Assembly: GCA_016931935.1 (NCBI GenBank)
Contig: JAFGDW010000170.1
Location: 1 to 64,000 of the forward strand
Origin: Candidatus Zhuqueibacterota bacterium
GTDB taxonomy: Bacteria; Zhuqueibacterota; Zhuqueibacteria; Thermofontimicrobiales; Thiofontviventaceae
Direction of reading: 5' to 3'
Length of the DNA: 64,000 nt
The first letter of the stretch is position 1. The number at the start of each line of letters is the position of its first letter. Positions 35,542 to 45,615 of the stretch are shown here, piece by piece. The position numbers and the translations under genes are program-made. The notes beneath the pieces are model-generated. The model ran no database searches, was not told the origin of the DNA, and saw only the letters and a program-made list of their open reading frames with translations.

Positions 35542-37866
35542 ATGGAAAAATTGTTTTTCGAAGAACATAATGAAGAAGAAGAAGGTCTTGATCTATCGCG
35601 ATATATACAGGTTGTTAAAAAACGAAAATGGCTTATCCTGGCTATTTTTGTCGTTATTACTGTGCCCTGGGTATTATATTTAAAAAGTTTACCGCCAACG
35701 TATGAAGCATTTTGTGATATTGAATTTCGTAGTCTGGAAGATCGTGAACAGAATGTAATTAATGAAAGCCGAATTATTAAATTGCGCAGCAGGACATTTG
35801 CGGAGCAAGTAGTAGCTCAACTTGGCCTTACATTGCATATGATGACTGAAAATTCAGCTGTCGATCGGCATCAATTATTTGATGAATTCAGAACGGATAT
35901 GGATGTCAATGAAGGAAAATTTGTGTTTCGTTGGAATAATAGTGGTCGATACACAATTCATGAAGTCGATCCCAAAAGTGAGCGTGAGCGGTTGATTCAT
36001 GAAGGGTTAATTGTTGATGCACAAACAAAGCACCAGGAAACGAAAGCCGGATTTAAATTCAAATTAACAGGAGATATTTCATTTTTGCCTGAAGACGTAA
36101 AGTTCGAGATTGAACGATTTAAGTATGCAGTTGATGATTTCCGTGAAAAGACGAATGTTAGTTTTGCCGGATCTAATATTTTACGATTAACTATGACAGA
36201 TTCGGATCCGGTTCTCGTGGCTCGTATGGTCAATCAACTGGCTGCAATTTTTGTTGAAGAAAGCAAATCGATAAAAGATAGAATTGTTGATGAACAGCGT
36301 CGACTTATTGAAGAAAAATTAAAAATTGCCGAACAAAATCTTCAGGAGTCGGAACAAAAATTAAAAGATTTCAGAAGCACAAAGGTTGTAAGTCTGGACG
36401 CTGAAACAACCAAACGTCAGGATGAATTAAATCAAGCCGAGGATAAAGTAAAGTTAATTGATGTTCAACTTAACGATTTGGATGACTTATTGAATAAACT
36501 CACACCGCAGAACGATTCTGATGAAGAAAAGGAACGTTTGAAATATGTATATCAGCAGTTGACCAAGCTATCTACATTTGAAAGTAGTCCTGAAATGGGC
36601 GCCTTGTCCAGTCAATTGGAAGATTTAGAAACGACGTACAATGAAATCACGCGCGGAGGTTTAACTGTACGCCATAAAAAAGCAATCGAGGTTGAAGAAA
36701 AAATTGAAAATTTGCATGCTCGAATCAAATCGGAAGCGGAAAGCCATAAGCGTAGTGTCGAACGAGAATTACGACGGCTCAAAGGTGTCGTCGCTGATCT
36801 GCAAAAAAAATTGAAAACAGATCTTCCAAAAGATCAATTCGAAAAAATGGTGTTAGAGCGAGAGTACCGAACCAATGAAGAAATTTATAATCAATTAAAA
36901 TCACAATCTCAATTAATTTCCATTACAGGAAGTGTCGATACTGAATCTGTAACCATTCTTGACGATGCAATTGAACCTGAATTCCCGGTTAATCGCACGA
37001 AAAAACAGAAAGCGATTATGGGAGCGGCATTTGCGATGTTCATGGGATTTGGCGTTGCGTTTTTGATTGAGTTCTTGGATAAGAGCATCAAAACTGTTGA
37101 TGATGTCAAAAAATATTTAAAATTGAATGTGCTGGGCACAATCCCCAGTCTCGATTTTAAGGATATTGGCGATCATAACGATTCTGAAAAAATTAAAATG
37201 ATCGACCAGCAGTTGGTAACCTATGATTATTCACCGACACCTATTGGCGAAGCGTATCGTTCGTTACGAACTAATTTGGTGTTCTCAAAAAAATCGGGAC
37301 GTATTCAAACTTTTGTGATAACCAGTACGGCGCCCGGAGACGGAAAGTCATTTACTGCTGCTAATCTGGCGATTTCCATTGCGCAGCACAAAAGCAGTAC
37401 GTTGTTGATAGATGCAGATTTAAGGCGCGGAGTGCTTCACAATACGTTTGGCATCCCCAAGGAACCGGGATTCACTAACTATTTAACGGGGACTGCCACC
37501 TTTACACAAGCAGTGAATGAAACGTTGATTCCCAATCTTTACATGATTAGTTGTGGCTCCCTGCTGCCGAATCCGTCGGAATTGTTGGGATCGCACCAGA
37601 TGAAACGATTTCTCGATGAAGCCAAGCGGAAATTTGATATTGTTATTTTTGATAGTCCTCCGCTGAATGCAGCCACCGATGCGATTGTTATCGGAACGCA
37701 GGTGGATACAACGGTTATTGTGATTCGCTCGGGAATTACCAACCGAAATATGGCGCGACAGAAACTTGAATTATTCAAGAATGTGCCGGCTAATGTTATG
37801 GGTGTTATTTTGAATGGTACTTCGGCCGAATTTGGCCATGATGGATATAGTTACTATCACTACTAA
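35542..37866 (+). CDS. Chain-length protein fused to BY-kinase
   Basis: This is a 774-residue inner-membrane protein. It has an N-terminal Wzz domain with a transmembrane helix (about residues 30-48), a long coiled coil (about 240-460), and a second helix (about 490-510). A cytosolic bacterial tyrosine kinase follows with Walker A APGDGKSFTAANLA (about residue 595), Walker A' LLIDADLRRG (about 622) and Walker B DIVIFDSPP (about 699). The C-terminus has a short Tyr cluster, GYSYYHY, as autophosphorylation sites. It controls polysaccharide polymerisation and export, in the manner of Wzc. No cognate phosphatase is visible in the window. Confidence 0.93.
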   Translation: MEKLFFEEHNEEEEGLDLSRYIQVVKKRKWLILAIFVVITVPWVLYLKSLPPTYEAFCDIEFRSLEDREQNVINESRIIKLRSRTFAEQVVAQLGLTLHMMTENSAVDRHQLFDEFRTDMDVNEGKFVFRWNNSGRYTIHEVDPKSERERLIHEGLIVDAQTKHQETKAGFKFKLTGDISFLPEDVKFEIERFKYAVDDFREKTNVSFAGSNILRLTMTDSDPVLVARMVNQLAAIFVEESKSIKDRIVDEQRRLIEEKLKIAEQNLQESEQKLKDFRSTKVVSLDAETTKRQDELNQAEDKVKLIDVQLNDLDDLLNKLTPQNDSDEEKERLKYVYQQLTKLSTFESSPEMGALSSQLEDLETTYNEITRGGLTVRHKKAIEVEEKIENLHARIKSEAESHKRSVERELRRLKGVVADLQKKLKTDLPKDQFEKMVLEREYRTNEEIYNQLKSQSQLISITGSVDTESVTILDDAIEPEFPVNRTKKQKAIMGAAFAMFMGFGVAFLIEFLDKSIKTVDDVKKYLKLNVLGTIPSLDFKDIGDHNDSEKIKMIDQQLVTYDYSPTPIGEAYRSLRTNLVFSKKSGRIQTFVITSTAPGDGKSFTAANLAISIAQHKSSTLLIDADLRRGVLHNTFGIPKEPGFTNYLTGTATFTQAVNETLIPNLYMISCGSLLPNPSELLGSHQMKRFLDEAKRKFDIVIFDSPPLNAATDAIVIGTQVDTTVIVIRSGITNRNMARQKLELFKNVPANVMGVILNGTSAEFGHDGYSYYHY

Positions 37867-37887
37867 AATGAAGAAAGATATAGTCGA

Positions 37888-38841
37888 ATGAATGTACTGG
37901 TGACTGGTGGAGCAGGTTTTATTGGCTCGCATTTAAGCGAGCGACTGATTGCGGAAAAGAATAATGTCTGGTGTCTGGATAATTTTAACGACTATTACGA
38001 CCCGGCAATAAAATGGCGCAATATTGAGCAATTACAGAAATCGGAAAACTTTCAACTAATTAAAGGCGATATTCTTGACGAAATATTATTAGACAAGATA
38101 TTTAATGAAATTCAGTTCGATGTAATTGTTCATTTGGCAGCTCGGGCTGGTGTTCGCCCTTCCGTTCAGCAGCCGCAATTGTATCAGGAAGTGAATATTC
38201 GTGGTACGATAAATTTGTTGGAGCAGGCAAAGGCGCATAATATTACAAAATTTGTTGTGGCGTCATCTTCATCTGTTTATGGCAATAATAAAAAGGTGCC
38301 GTTTGCGGAAACGGATTTTGTGGATAATCCAATTTCTCCATACGCCGCGACCAAAAAAGCATGCGAGCTGATTTGTTATACGTATCATTCGTTGTACAAT
38401 ATTTCCATGTCATGCTTACGATTTTTTACAGTGTATGGGCCGCGACAACGTCCTGATATGGCGATTCATAAATTCACGAAATGGATTGACAATGGTGAAC
38501 CCATTCATGTTTACGGGGATGGGACAGCAAAACGTGATTTTACATTTATCTCGGATATTATTGATGGGATTATGAAAACGATCGAACGATGCAACGGATA
38601 TAATGTGTATAATCTTGGTGAATCAAAAGTGATTGAGTTAATGGATTTGGTGAAAGTGATTGAAAAAAATGTTGGGAAAAAAGCCCAAATCGTAAAACAT
38701 CCACCTCAACCGGGGGACGTTAAAATTACATTTGCCGATATCACAAAGGCAAAAAAAGAGTTGGACTATAATCCATCCGTCACTGTTGAAGAGGGCGTTA
38801 AAGAGTTTGTTAAGTGGTATCGTGAAGTAAATCCAGCGTAA
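37888..38841 (+). CDS. UDP-glucuronate 4-epimerase-like SDR
   Basis: This is an NAD-dependent sugar epimerase of 317 residues from the extended SDR family. It has the N-terminal TGGAGFIGSHL and the active-site S-x(n)-YxxxK triad (ASSSSVYG and YAATKKACE). The segment CLDNFNDYYDPAIKWRNI closely matches UDP-glucuronate 4-epimerases, which make UDP-galacturonate, rather than GalE. Substrate is inferred from that segment. It supplies nucleotide sugars to the transferases around it. It starts 21 bases after the BY-kinase. Confidence 0.88.
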   Translation: MNVLVTGGAGFIGSHLSERLIAEKNNVWCLDNFNDYYDPAIKWRNIEQLQKSENFQLIKGDILDEILLDKIFNEIQFDVIVHLAARAGVRPSVQQPQLYQEVNIRGTINLLEQAKAHNITKFVVASSSSVYGNNKKVPFAETDFVDNPISPYAATKKACELICYTYHSLYNISMSCLRFFTVYGPRQRPDMAIHKFTKWIDNGEPIHVYGDGTAKRDFTFISDIIDGIMKTIERCNGYNVYNLGESKVIELMDLVKVIEKNVGKKAQIVKHPPQPGDVKITFADITKAKKELDYNPSVTVEEGVKEFVKWYREVNPA

Positions 38842-38860
38842 CGATCATTGAGGTGGTTAA

Positions 38861-40318
38861 ATGATCATTGAAAAAGAAGCGTTTATCGCAAGACTGTTGA
38901 AGTTTGCCGATGCAGTGACAATTATTCATGCATTTTTGCTATCATATTTTATAGATGATTTTATCCGAACCGTGTATGACTTCGGTGATATGGCGTATGC
39001 AATTTCCCCGACATTTCAGGGTTTTTTGTATTTTTCACAAAAAAATCTTCCCATCACATTAAGCGTTGTGCCCACATGGATTATTTTGCTCTCCATGTTC
39101 AACGCGTACAATGATATTCGCACCCGATCATTCAATAATACAGTATCGATTATTATAAAAGCGGGTGGCGTGTCGATACTAGTATTTAGTGCTATTTTCT
39201 TTATTTTACAACTGGAATTAACGAGCCGGTTGTTCATCGCCATTTTTACTCTTTGTGTGATGTGGCTGTTGGTTTTTGAAAAAGCATTAATGAATATCGT
39301 GCTCGATAAAATCCACGAACAAGGATTTAATCATGTTAATCTGTTGATTGTGGGAACAGGACGCCGGGCGCAGGATTTTATCCGAAAAGTAAAGGATAAT
39401 TCCAAATGGGGATTACGCATCGTCGGCCTGATTGATGATGAGCATGGCCTTTTCGGAAAAGAAGTCGAAGGTTACCGCGTGCTTGGTCGTATTCAGGATA
39501 TTCCGTTTATTCTGCACCGCAAAGTGATCGATCGGGTTATTTTTGTGGTGCCGCGCTTATGGTTGCATCGTATGGATGAAGTGATTATGGCCTGCGAGCG
39601 TGAGGGAATTGCTGTTTCAATCTCTATGGATTTGTACGATCTGCGAATCGCGCATATGCGTCAGACAAATTTTAATGGCTTCCCGCTGTTGGAGTTTGAG
39701 ACGTTTCATGCGAATGAGTGGGAATTGTTTATTAAACGATTCCTCGATATTTTGTTTTCAATTGTGTTCATTATATTATCGTCACCGATTATGCTGGCGA
39801 CAATTATTGCCATCAAATTGAATTCACGCGGACCGATCTTTTACAAACAGATACGCTCTGGATTGAACGGACGCAAATTTACACTCTATAAATTCCGGTC
39901 AATGATTGTCGGCGCCGAAATGAAAAAGAAACAGTTGGAAATGCAGAATGAAATGGATGGCCCGGTTTTCAAAATGAAGCATGACCCGCGTATTACCCGG
40001 GTCGGCAAATTTATTCGGAAATTCAGTATTGACGAGTTGCCCCAATTATTTAATGTGCTTAAAGGTGATATTAGTATCGTCGGGCCGCGGCCGCCGCTTC
40101 CCGTTGAAGTGGAAATGTATGAACACTGGCAGCGCCGCCGATTGAGTTTAAAGCCGGGAATCACCTGCACCTGGCAAGTCAGCGGACGAAACAATATCAA
40201 CTTCGAACGCTGGATGGAAATGGATCTTGAGTATATCGATAATTGGTCGCTCTGGTTGGATTTTAAAATAATGTTCAAAACGTTTTTTGTCGTCATCACC
40301 GGATATGGCGCTCACTAG
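38861..40318 (+). CDS. Polyprenyl-P sugar phosphotransferase
   Basis: This is a 485-residue initiating enzyme of the polyprenyl glycosylphosphotransferase family. Four N-terminal transmembrane helices and a CoA-binding-like Rossmann domain (LLIVGTGRRAQDFIRKV, about residues 160-175) come first. The C-terminal catalytic domain has KRFLDILFSIV, GPIFYKQIRSGLNGRKFTLYKFRSM and KFSIDELPQLFNVLKGDISIVGPRPP. It transfers the first sugar-1-phosphate to undecaprenyl phosphate. This type occurs with exosortase-associated and EPS loci. It carries all conserved motifs. Confidence 0.94.
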   Translation: MIIEKEAFIARLLKFADAVTIIHAFLLSYFIDDFIRTVYDFGDMAYAISPTFQGFLYFSQKNLPITLSVVPTWIILLSMFNAYNDIRTRSFNNTVSIIIKAGGVSILVFSAIFFILQLELTSRLFIAIFTLCVMWLLVFEKALMNIVLDKIHEQGFNHVNLLIVGTGRRAQDFIRKVKDNSKWGLRIVGLIDDEHGLFGKEVEGYRVLGRIQDIPFILHRKVIDRVIFVVPRLWLHRMDEVIMACEREGIAVSISMDLYDLRIAHMRQTNFNGFPLLEFETFHANEWELFIKRFLDILFSIVFIILSSPIMLATIIAIKLNSRGPIFYKQIRSGLNGRKFTLYKFRSMIVGAEMKKKQLEMQNEMDGPVFKMKHDPRITRVGKFIRKFSIDELPQLFNVLKGDISIVGPRPPLPVEVEMYEHWQRRRLSLKPGITCTWQVSGRNNINFERWMEMDLEYIDNWSLWLDFKIMFKTFFVVITGYGAH

Positions 40319-40356
40319 TTTAAGACTTTTTATGACAGACAACAGGAATTACAGCT

Positions 40357-41550
40357 ATGAAAGTGCTAATGATAGCTCCACAGCCGTTTTTTCAGCCGCG
40401 TGGCACCCCGATCAGTGTTCTTCACCGCTTAAATACACTCTCCAAACTGGGACATGAAATTGACCTGGTTACGTATCATCTTGGTGAAAACATCCCCATC
40501 AAAAATGTGAATTACCATCGTATGATACGACTTCCGTTTGTCAAAAAAATTAAAATTGGTCCGTCGAAGACAAAAATCATCCTCGATGTTTTTGTCATTC
40601 TGAAGACTTTGCAGTTATTGCTGACCAAAAAATACGACATGATTCATTCCCATGAAGAGGCAGGTTTTTTCGCGACGACATTTGCCAAATGGTTCAAACT
40701 GCCGCATTTGTATGATATGCATTCAAGTTTGCCACAGCAATTGACCAACTTCAAATTCACCAGGCTGCGGCCGCTTATTCGTATGTTTGATAAACTGGAA
40801 GAAAACACAGTGACCGGAGCGGATGCCGTGATTACCATTTGTCCGGAATTGTATAATTATGTGAACGAACATTTTCCACAAGTCAAACAAATGCTGATTG
40901 AAAATGTCGCTGATAACAGCACGGTATTTTCCAACGAAACTGCGCCGGAGCTATCCATACGCGAAACGCACAATGTAAATGGTGAAATGATTATTCTCTA
41001 CTCCGGGACGTTCGAACCATATCAGGGCATTGATTTGTTGATTGAATCCGGAAAAGCGGTAGTTGAAAAACATAAAAATGTGAAATTTTTACTGGTTGGT
41101 GGGCATGCGGATCAGATTGCTTCGTACAAAGCAAAAGTGGCGGATGCAAAGCTTGATCCGTATTTTGTGTTTGCCGGGCAGGTACAACCGAATATGGTTC
41201 CCAAATATCTGGCGGCCTCCGATATTTTGGTGACACCGCGCCTGGAAGGCAATAATACACCCCTCAAAATTTATGAATACCTGCGGGCGGGCAAACCGAT
41301 TATCGCAACAAATCATATTACCCATACACAAGTATTGAATGATGATGTCGCCGCCCTGACCGATGTCAGCGCGGAATCGTTTGCCAGTGGAATTTTGAGA
41401 GTAATCGAAGATGAATCGTATCGAACCCGGATTGCTGAAAACGCAAAGAATCTGGCCGATGAAAAATACAGCTATGAAGTTTATGTCAAGAAAACTCAGG
41501 CGATTTATAGCGTGATTGAAGAAAAACTACAGCGCAGTGAAGGAGATTAA
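40357..41550 (+). CDS. Glycosyltransferase family 4
   Basis: This is a cytosolic GT-B fold transferase of 397 residues. The N-terminal half begins MIAPQPFFQPRGTPISVLHRLN, typical of GT4 enzymes of EPS loci. The C-terminal half has LYSGTFEPYQGIDLLIESG, FLLVGGHADQI and PRLEGNNTPLKIYEYLRAGKPIIAT, the donor-binding E-x7-E region. The donor and acceptor cannot be told from sequence. It is followed 3 bases later by the asparagine-synthetase gene, which suggests joint expression. Confidence 0.92.
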   Translation: MKVLMIAPQPFFQPRGTPISVLHRLNTLSKLGHEIDLVTYHLGENIPIKNVNYHRMIRLPFVKKIKIGPSKTKIILDVFVILKTLQLLLTKKYDMIHSHEEAGFFATTFAKWFKLPHLYDMHSSLPQQLTNFKFTRLRPLIRMFDKLEENTVTGADAVITICPELYNYVNEHFPQVKQMLIENVADNSTVFSNETAPELSIRETHNVNGEMIILYSGTFEPYQGIDLLIESGKAVVEKHKNVKFLLVGGHADQIASYKAKVADAKLDPYFVFAGQVQPNMVPKYLAASDILVTPRLEGNNTPLKIYEYLRAGKPIIATNHITHTQVLNDDVAALTDVSAESFASGILRVIEDESYRTRIAENAKNLADEKYSYEVYVKKTQAIYSVIEEKLQRSEGD

Positions 41551-41553
41551 CAT

Positions 41554-43440
41554 ATGTGTGGCATCTGTGGCGCGGTTTATGTTGATAAAACACAACCAAT
41601 GAATGCGGCAATCATCCATGACATGTGCCAGGCAATTACCCATCGGGGGCCGGATGACGAAGGCATGTGGGTAGAAGGCAATGTTGGCATTGGCATGCGG
41701 CGGTTGAGCATTATTGATTTACAAACGGGCAAACAGCCGATTTCTAATGAAGATGATAACGTGTGGATTGTTTTCAACGGCGAAATTTACAACTATCAGG
41801 AAATCCGCCGTGATCTGGAAAAGAAGGGCCATATCTTTAAAACCAAGACCGATACCGAAGCGATTATTCATGCCTATGAAGAATATGGTGAGGATTGTCC
41901 GCAACGTTTAAACGGGATGTTCGCGTTTGCCATTTGGGATAAAACAAAACAATTACTGTTTATCGCCAGGGATCGTCTTGGCATAAAACCATTGTATTAC
42001 TTTTTCGATCACAAGCGATTCGTGTTTGGTTCAGAATTGAAATCTATTCTGCAATTCGGAGAAATTCCCCGGCGGGTTGATCTACAAGCGCTTGATAATT
42101 TCCTGACGTTTGAATACATCCCGGCGCCACTGAGTATCTTTCAGGATATTAAAAAACTGCCAGCCGGATATTCACTGACTTTACGGAACAACGATATCAA
42201 AGTGCGCAATTTTTGGGATGTTAATTTTGATATCAACGGCGCGACCGAAACAACCGCCAAACAGGATATCCGGGAATTACTGCAGGACGCCGTGAAAATC
42301 CGATTGATGAGTGATGTGCCGCTTGGCGCATTTCTAAGTGGTGGGATCGATTCCAGTTCGATTGTGGCATTAATGGCTAATGTGATGAAAGAGCCGGTAA
42401 AAACCTTTTCGATTGGTTTTGAAGATTCATCTTACAATGAACTGGAATATGCCCGCTTGATCGCCAAACGCTATAAAACGGATCACAAAGAATTTATCAT
42501 CAAACCAAATGCGGTTGAATTGACCGAACAATTAATCGGCTTTCTCGACGAACCATTCGGCGATTTTTCCATCTTCCCGACATATCTTGTCTCCAAAATG
42601 GCGCGTGATTACGTAACTGTCGTGCTGTCCGGCGATGGCGGCGACGAATTATTCGCTGGATACGATACGTATATCGCGGATAAATTGTACGGCCGCTACA
42701 AGAAAATTCCCCCGTTTGTTCGGCAGCAGCTAATGAATCGCGTGCTTGAAAGTATTCCGCCAACGTCGAAGAAAAAAGGCCTGGTCAACCGCGCGAAACG
42801 ATTTGTAGAGGGCACTAAACTGCCTGAAGACTTGCGGCACACTCGCTGGATGATCTTCATGCAGGAAGCGGAAAAGGAAAGTTTATACACAACCGATATG
42901 CAAAGCGGGATTGTGGAAAAAGACCCATACAAATTCATTCGGCATTATTTTTCGAATGTCTCCTATTGTAAGCAGGATCAAACCAGCCAGCAATTATACG
43001 TGGACATCAAAACCTATCTGGTCGATGACATCCTGGTGAAGGTAGATCGCATGAGCATGGCCACATCGCTGGAAGCACGAGTTCCGTTTCTCGACTATCG
43101 ATTTGTGGAAATGGCGGCACGCATTCCCAGTCATATGAAAATTCGTGGTCGTCAAACCAAATATATTTTGAAGAAGGCGATGGAAGACCTGCTGCCGCAC
43201 GACATACTTTATCGTGGAAAAGAGGGCTTTTCAATTCCAATCAAGAATTGGCTGAAAGAAGATTTGAAACCGATGATGACCGATACGCTGGCGTCGGAAA
43301 AAATCAAGCGCGAAGGATTTTTCGATCCGGCATATGTCGATTCGTTGATGAAGGAGCATGTGCGCGGTACGCACAATCACAGCCACCGCCTGTGGGCGTT
43401 GATGGTGTTTGGAAAATGGTACGACATTTATATGAAATAA
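41554..43440 (+). CDS. asnB: Asparagine synthetase-type amidotransferase (active)
   Basis: This glutamine-dependent amidotransferase of 628 residues has both catalytic parts intact. The Ntn glutaminase starts M-Cys2-GICGAVY, with RLSIIDL and NGEIYNY. The synthetase domain has the PP-loop SGGIDSS at residues 262-268 and SGDGGDELFAGYD. AAGGAG precedes the ATG. In exosortase-A polysaccharide clusters a similar protein (amidotransferase 1) amidates sugar or peptide carboxylates. A role on uronic acids made by the epimerase at 37888 is a reasonable inference. True asparagine synthesis cannot be excluded. Confidence 0.92.
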   Translation: MCGICGAVYVDKTQPMNAAIIHDMCQAITHRGPDDEGMWVEGNVGIGMRRLSIIDLQTGKQPISNEDDNVWIVFNGEIYNYQEIRRDLEKKGHIFKTKTDTEAIIHAYEEYGEDCPQRLNGMFAFAIWDKTKQLLFIARDRLGIKPLYYFFDHKRFVFGSELKSILQFGEIPRRVDLQALDNFLTFEYIPAPLSIFQDIKKLPAGYSLTLRNNDIKVRNFWDVNFDINGATETTAKQDIRELLQDAVKIRLMSDVPLGAFLSGGIDSSSIVALMANVMKEPVKTFSIGFEDSSYNELEYARLIAKRYKTDHKEFIIKPNAVELTEQLIGFLDEPFGDFSIFPTYLVSKMARDYVTVVLSGDGGDELFAGYDTYIADKLYGRYKKIPPFVRQQLMNRVLESIPPTSKKKGLVNRAKRFVEGTKLPEDLRHTRWMIFMQEAEKESLYTTDMQSGIVEKDPYKFIRHYFSNVSYCKQDQTSQQLYVDIKTYLVDDILVKVDRMSMATSLEARVPFLDYRFVEMAARIPSHMKIRGRQTKYILKKAMEDLLPHDILYRGKEGFSIPIKNWLKEDLKPMMTDTLASEKIKREGFFDPAYVDSLMKEHVRGTHNHSHRLWALMVFGKWYDIYMK

Positions 43441-43595
43441 GAGTCACAAACCATGTAGATACAAAAAAAGATGTACTCTCTCGTGATAAATTTTATTGGC
43501 TAAAAGCCAAAAACAATTAAAAATTCAAAAAAAAGGTCTGAAATTCAAATAACAATGGCGTGTAGTATAACCACCCATGACATACAGGAAAAACA

Positions 43596-45278
43596 ATGAA
43601 ACGCGATTTAAATACGTTAGCTAATACGGAATACGATCTCATTGTCATTGGTAGTGGCATTTATGGGGCGAATACGGCCTGGGATGCGGCGTTGCGGGGA
43701 TTAAAAGTTGCCCTGATTGAGAAAGATGATTTTGGTGGCGCTACCTCGGCAAATAGTTTGAAAACTATTCATGGCGGATTACGATATCTGCAACAACTGG
43801 ACTTCAAGCGCATGCGCGAATCGATTCGTGAACGTATGATCTTGATGCGCATTGCACCACAGTTTGTTTACCCGTTACGGGTTGTAATGCCCACATACAG
43901 TTACAAAATGAAAAGCCGGCCCGCGTTAATGGCGGCGTTAATCGCCAATGACATCATCGGTTTTGATCGCAATGGCCTTAATGATCCGCATAAATATATG
44001 CCGAACGGGTACACCGTATCATCAAAAAAAGTCGATGAATACATCCCCGGTTACACAAAGTACAATTTGAATGGCGGCGCTGTCTGGTATGATTGCCAAT
44101 GCTACAACACCGAGCGTATGCTGTTGTCGTTTGTACATTCAGCCGCAGAGCATGGTGCTGATGTGGCGAATTACCTGAAGGCAACCGAATTAATTTATGA
44201 TGGTAAACGTGTGGTCGGGGTAAAAACTAAAGACGAATTTACTGGCAACACTCTGGACATTCGTGGAAAAATAGTAATCAATAGCGGTGGTCCATGGGTG
44301 GATCAGTTGCTGGCAAGTTTGAATGGCAAGGCGCCAGAGCGAAAATTCACGCTTTCCAGCGCGATGAATATTGTGGTGAAGCGAAATCTGCTCAATGGCA
44401 ACGCGGCTGGTATTTCGGGGCCGTACAAATATATCCATCCGGATGGCAGTGAATACAATGCCCACCGGATTTTGTTTTTCTCGTCGTGGCGGGATTATAC
44501 AATTATTGGGACGAATCATTTAGTATATCACAAAAAAGACGCTCCTGAACAGTACAAAGTGTCTGAAGCTGAAATTCAGGATTTCCTCGCCTGCGTCAAT
44601 CAGGCGTATCCGGCGGCCGAAATAAAACGCAATGAAGTCACTTTTTTCTACGGTGGATTTTTACCAATGGCTGGTCAGCATCCCAACAGCGGCGAAGTGC
44701 AATTAGAGAAACATTACCAAATTTGTGACCATATGGCTTCTCATAAAATTGATGGCTTGATAACAGTGGTCGGTGTGAAGTACACAACGGCGCGTGATGT
44801 GGCGAAAAAGACGATCGATCTCGCATTCAAGAAATTGGGCAAAAAAGACCCGGGAACCAAAACGGATGTCACGCCGATTTATGGCGGTGAGATTAACCGA
44901 TTTCTCGATTTTCAGGAACAGCTTGTCAGCAATCAGCCATACAAAATTCCGGAAGCCTCATTGAAGCATTTGAGCTACAATTACGGTTCGGCGTACAAGG
45001 ATATTTTACAATACGCTGAGGACTCGGCGGACTGGGCTCAACTTCTGCCCGGTTCTGATGAAGTATTAAAAGCGGAAGTGCTGCACGGTGTTCGCGAAGA
45101 AATGGCGATGAAATTATCTGACATCATTCTACGAAGGACCGATATGGGCAGCGGCGAGCAACCGAACGCAGATGCTATTAGTGCGGCGGCAGATATTATG
45201 GCTGCCGAATTGAAATGGGATGATAAACGCAAGCAGCAAGAAATTGATGATGTTAATCAGATTTATGTATCGGTGTAG
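43596..45278 (+). CDS. glpD: FAD glycerol-3-phosphate dehydrogenase (GlpD-like)
   Basis: This is a flavoprotein of 560 residues that oxidises glycerol 3-phosphate to dihydroxyacetone phosphate and passes electrons to quinone at the inner membrane. The FAD motif is VIGSGIYGANTAWDAALRG, followed by ATSANSLKTIHGGLRYLQ, the GlpD/GlpA signature. The C-terminal helical domain is complete. It sits between asnB and a sugar epimerase with its own gaps of 155 and 337 bases, so it may not belong to the polysaccharide operon. The ribosome site is ACAGGAAA. Confidence 0.9.
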   Translation: MKRDLNTLANTEYDLIVIGSGIYGANTAWDAALRGLKVALIEKDDFGGATSANSLKTIHGGLRYLQQLDFKRMRESIRERMILMRIAPQFVYPLRVVMPTYSYKMKSRPALMAALIANDIIGFDRNGLNDPHKYMPNGYTVSSKKVDEYIPGYTKYNLNGGAVWYDCQCYNTERMLLSFVHSAAEHGADVANYLKATELIYDGKRVVGVKTKDEFTGNTLDIRGKIVINSGGPWVDQLLASLNGKAPERKFTLSSAMNIVVKRNLLNGNAAGISGPYKYIHPDGSEYNAHRILFFSSWRDYTIIGTNHLVYHKKDAPEQYKVSEAEIQDFLACVNQAYPAAEIKRNEVTFFYGGFLPMAGQHPNSGEVQLEKHYQICDHMASHKIDGLITVVGVKYTTARDVAKKTIDLAFKKLGKKDPGTKTDVTPIYGGEINRFLDFQEQLVSNQPYKIPEASLKHLSYNYGSAYKDILQYAEDSADWAQLLPGSDEVLKAEVLHGVREEMAMKLSDIILRRTDMGSGEQPNADAISAAADIMAAELKWDDKRKQQEIDDVNQIYVSV

Positions 45279-45615
45279 TAATTGATTGATTTTCTGGTAT
45301 TCTTGCTACCAAATTTTCGACTTTCCAGTAAACTCGGATGTCATTCTGAATTCCGATGTTGTTTATCGGAAGGAAGAATCTTAAACCTCGTTACAGTTGG
45401 TGGTCAGATATCCTCCGGTAAAAAACACCTCAGGATGACACTTTAGTCTTTTACAGACCAAAGTGTAAAGTGGAAAGTAGAAAACCGAATAATGAATCCC
45501 CGCTATTTCATTAAGGCATATCGTTGATACGCACATCGGGTTGTTGAGTGAAACCGCGGTTGTCAATCAAATTCAAATATCTACTAATAATTAATCGAAA
45601 TACTCAGGATAACGA
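45279..45615. other. Gene-free gap with inverted repeat
   Basis: No gene is visible here. The middle holds the inverted repeat at 45339-45440, listed separately. AT-rich leader DNA follows, with a loose TTGTCA and TAATAA pair (spacing off consensus) before the epimerase gene. Confidence 0.55.
45339..45440. repeat. TGTCATTCTGA-type inverted repeat
   Basis: TGTCATTCTGA (45339-45349) pairs with TCAGGATGACA (45430-45440), 10 of 11. An inner hairpin TTCCGAT...ATCGGAA lies at 45351-45371, and a GAAGAATCTT segment follows. Elements of this form are dispersed in intergenic DNA of many FCB genomes. Confidence 0.75.

Noticed and set aside
43496-43510. TTGGC-taaaa-GCCAA hairpin after asnB as a terminator
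   Set aside because: The stem is only five base pairs and no T-tract follows.
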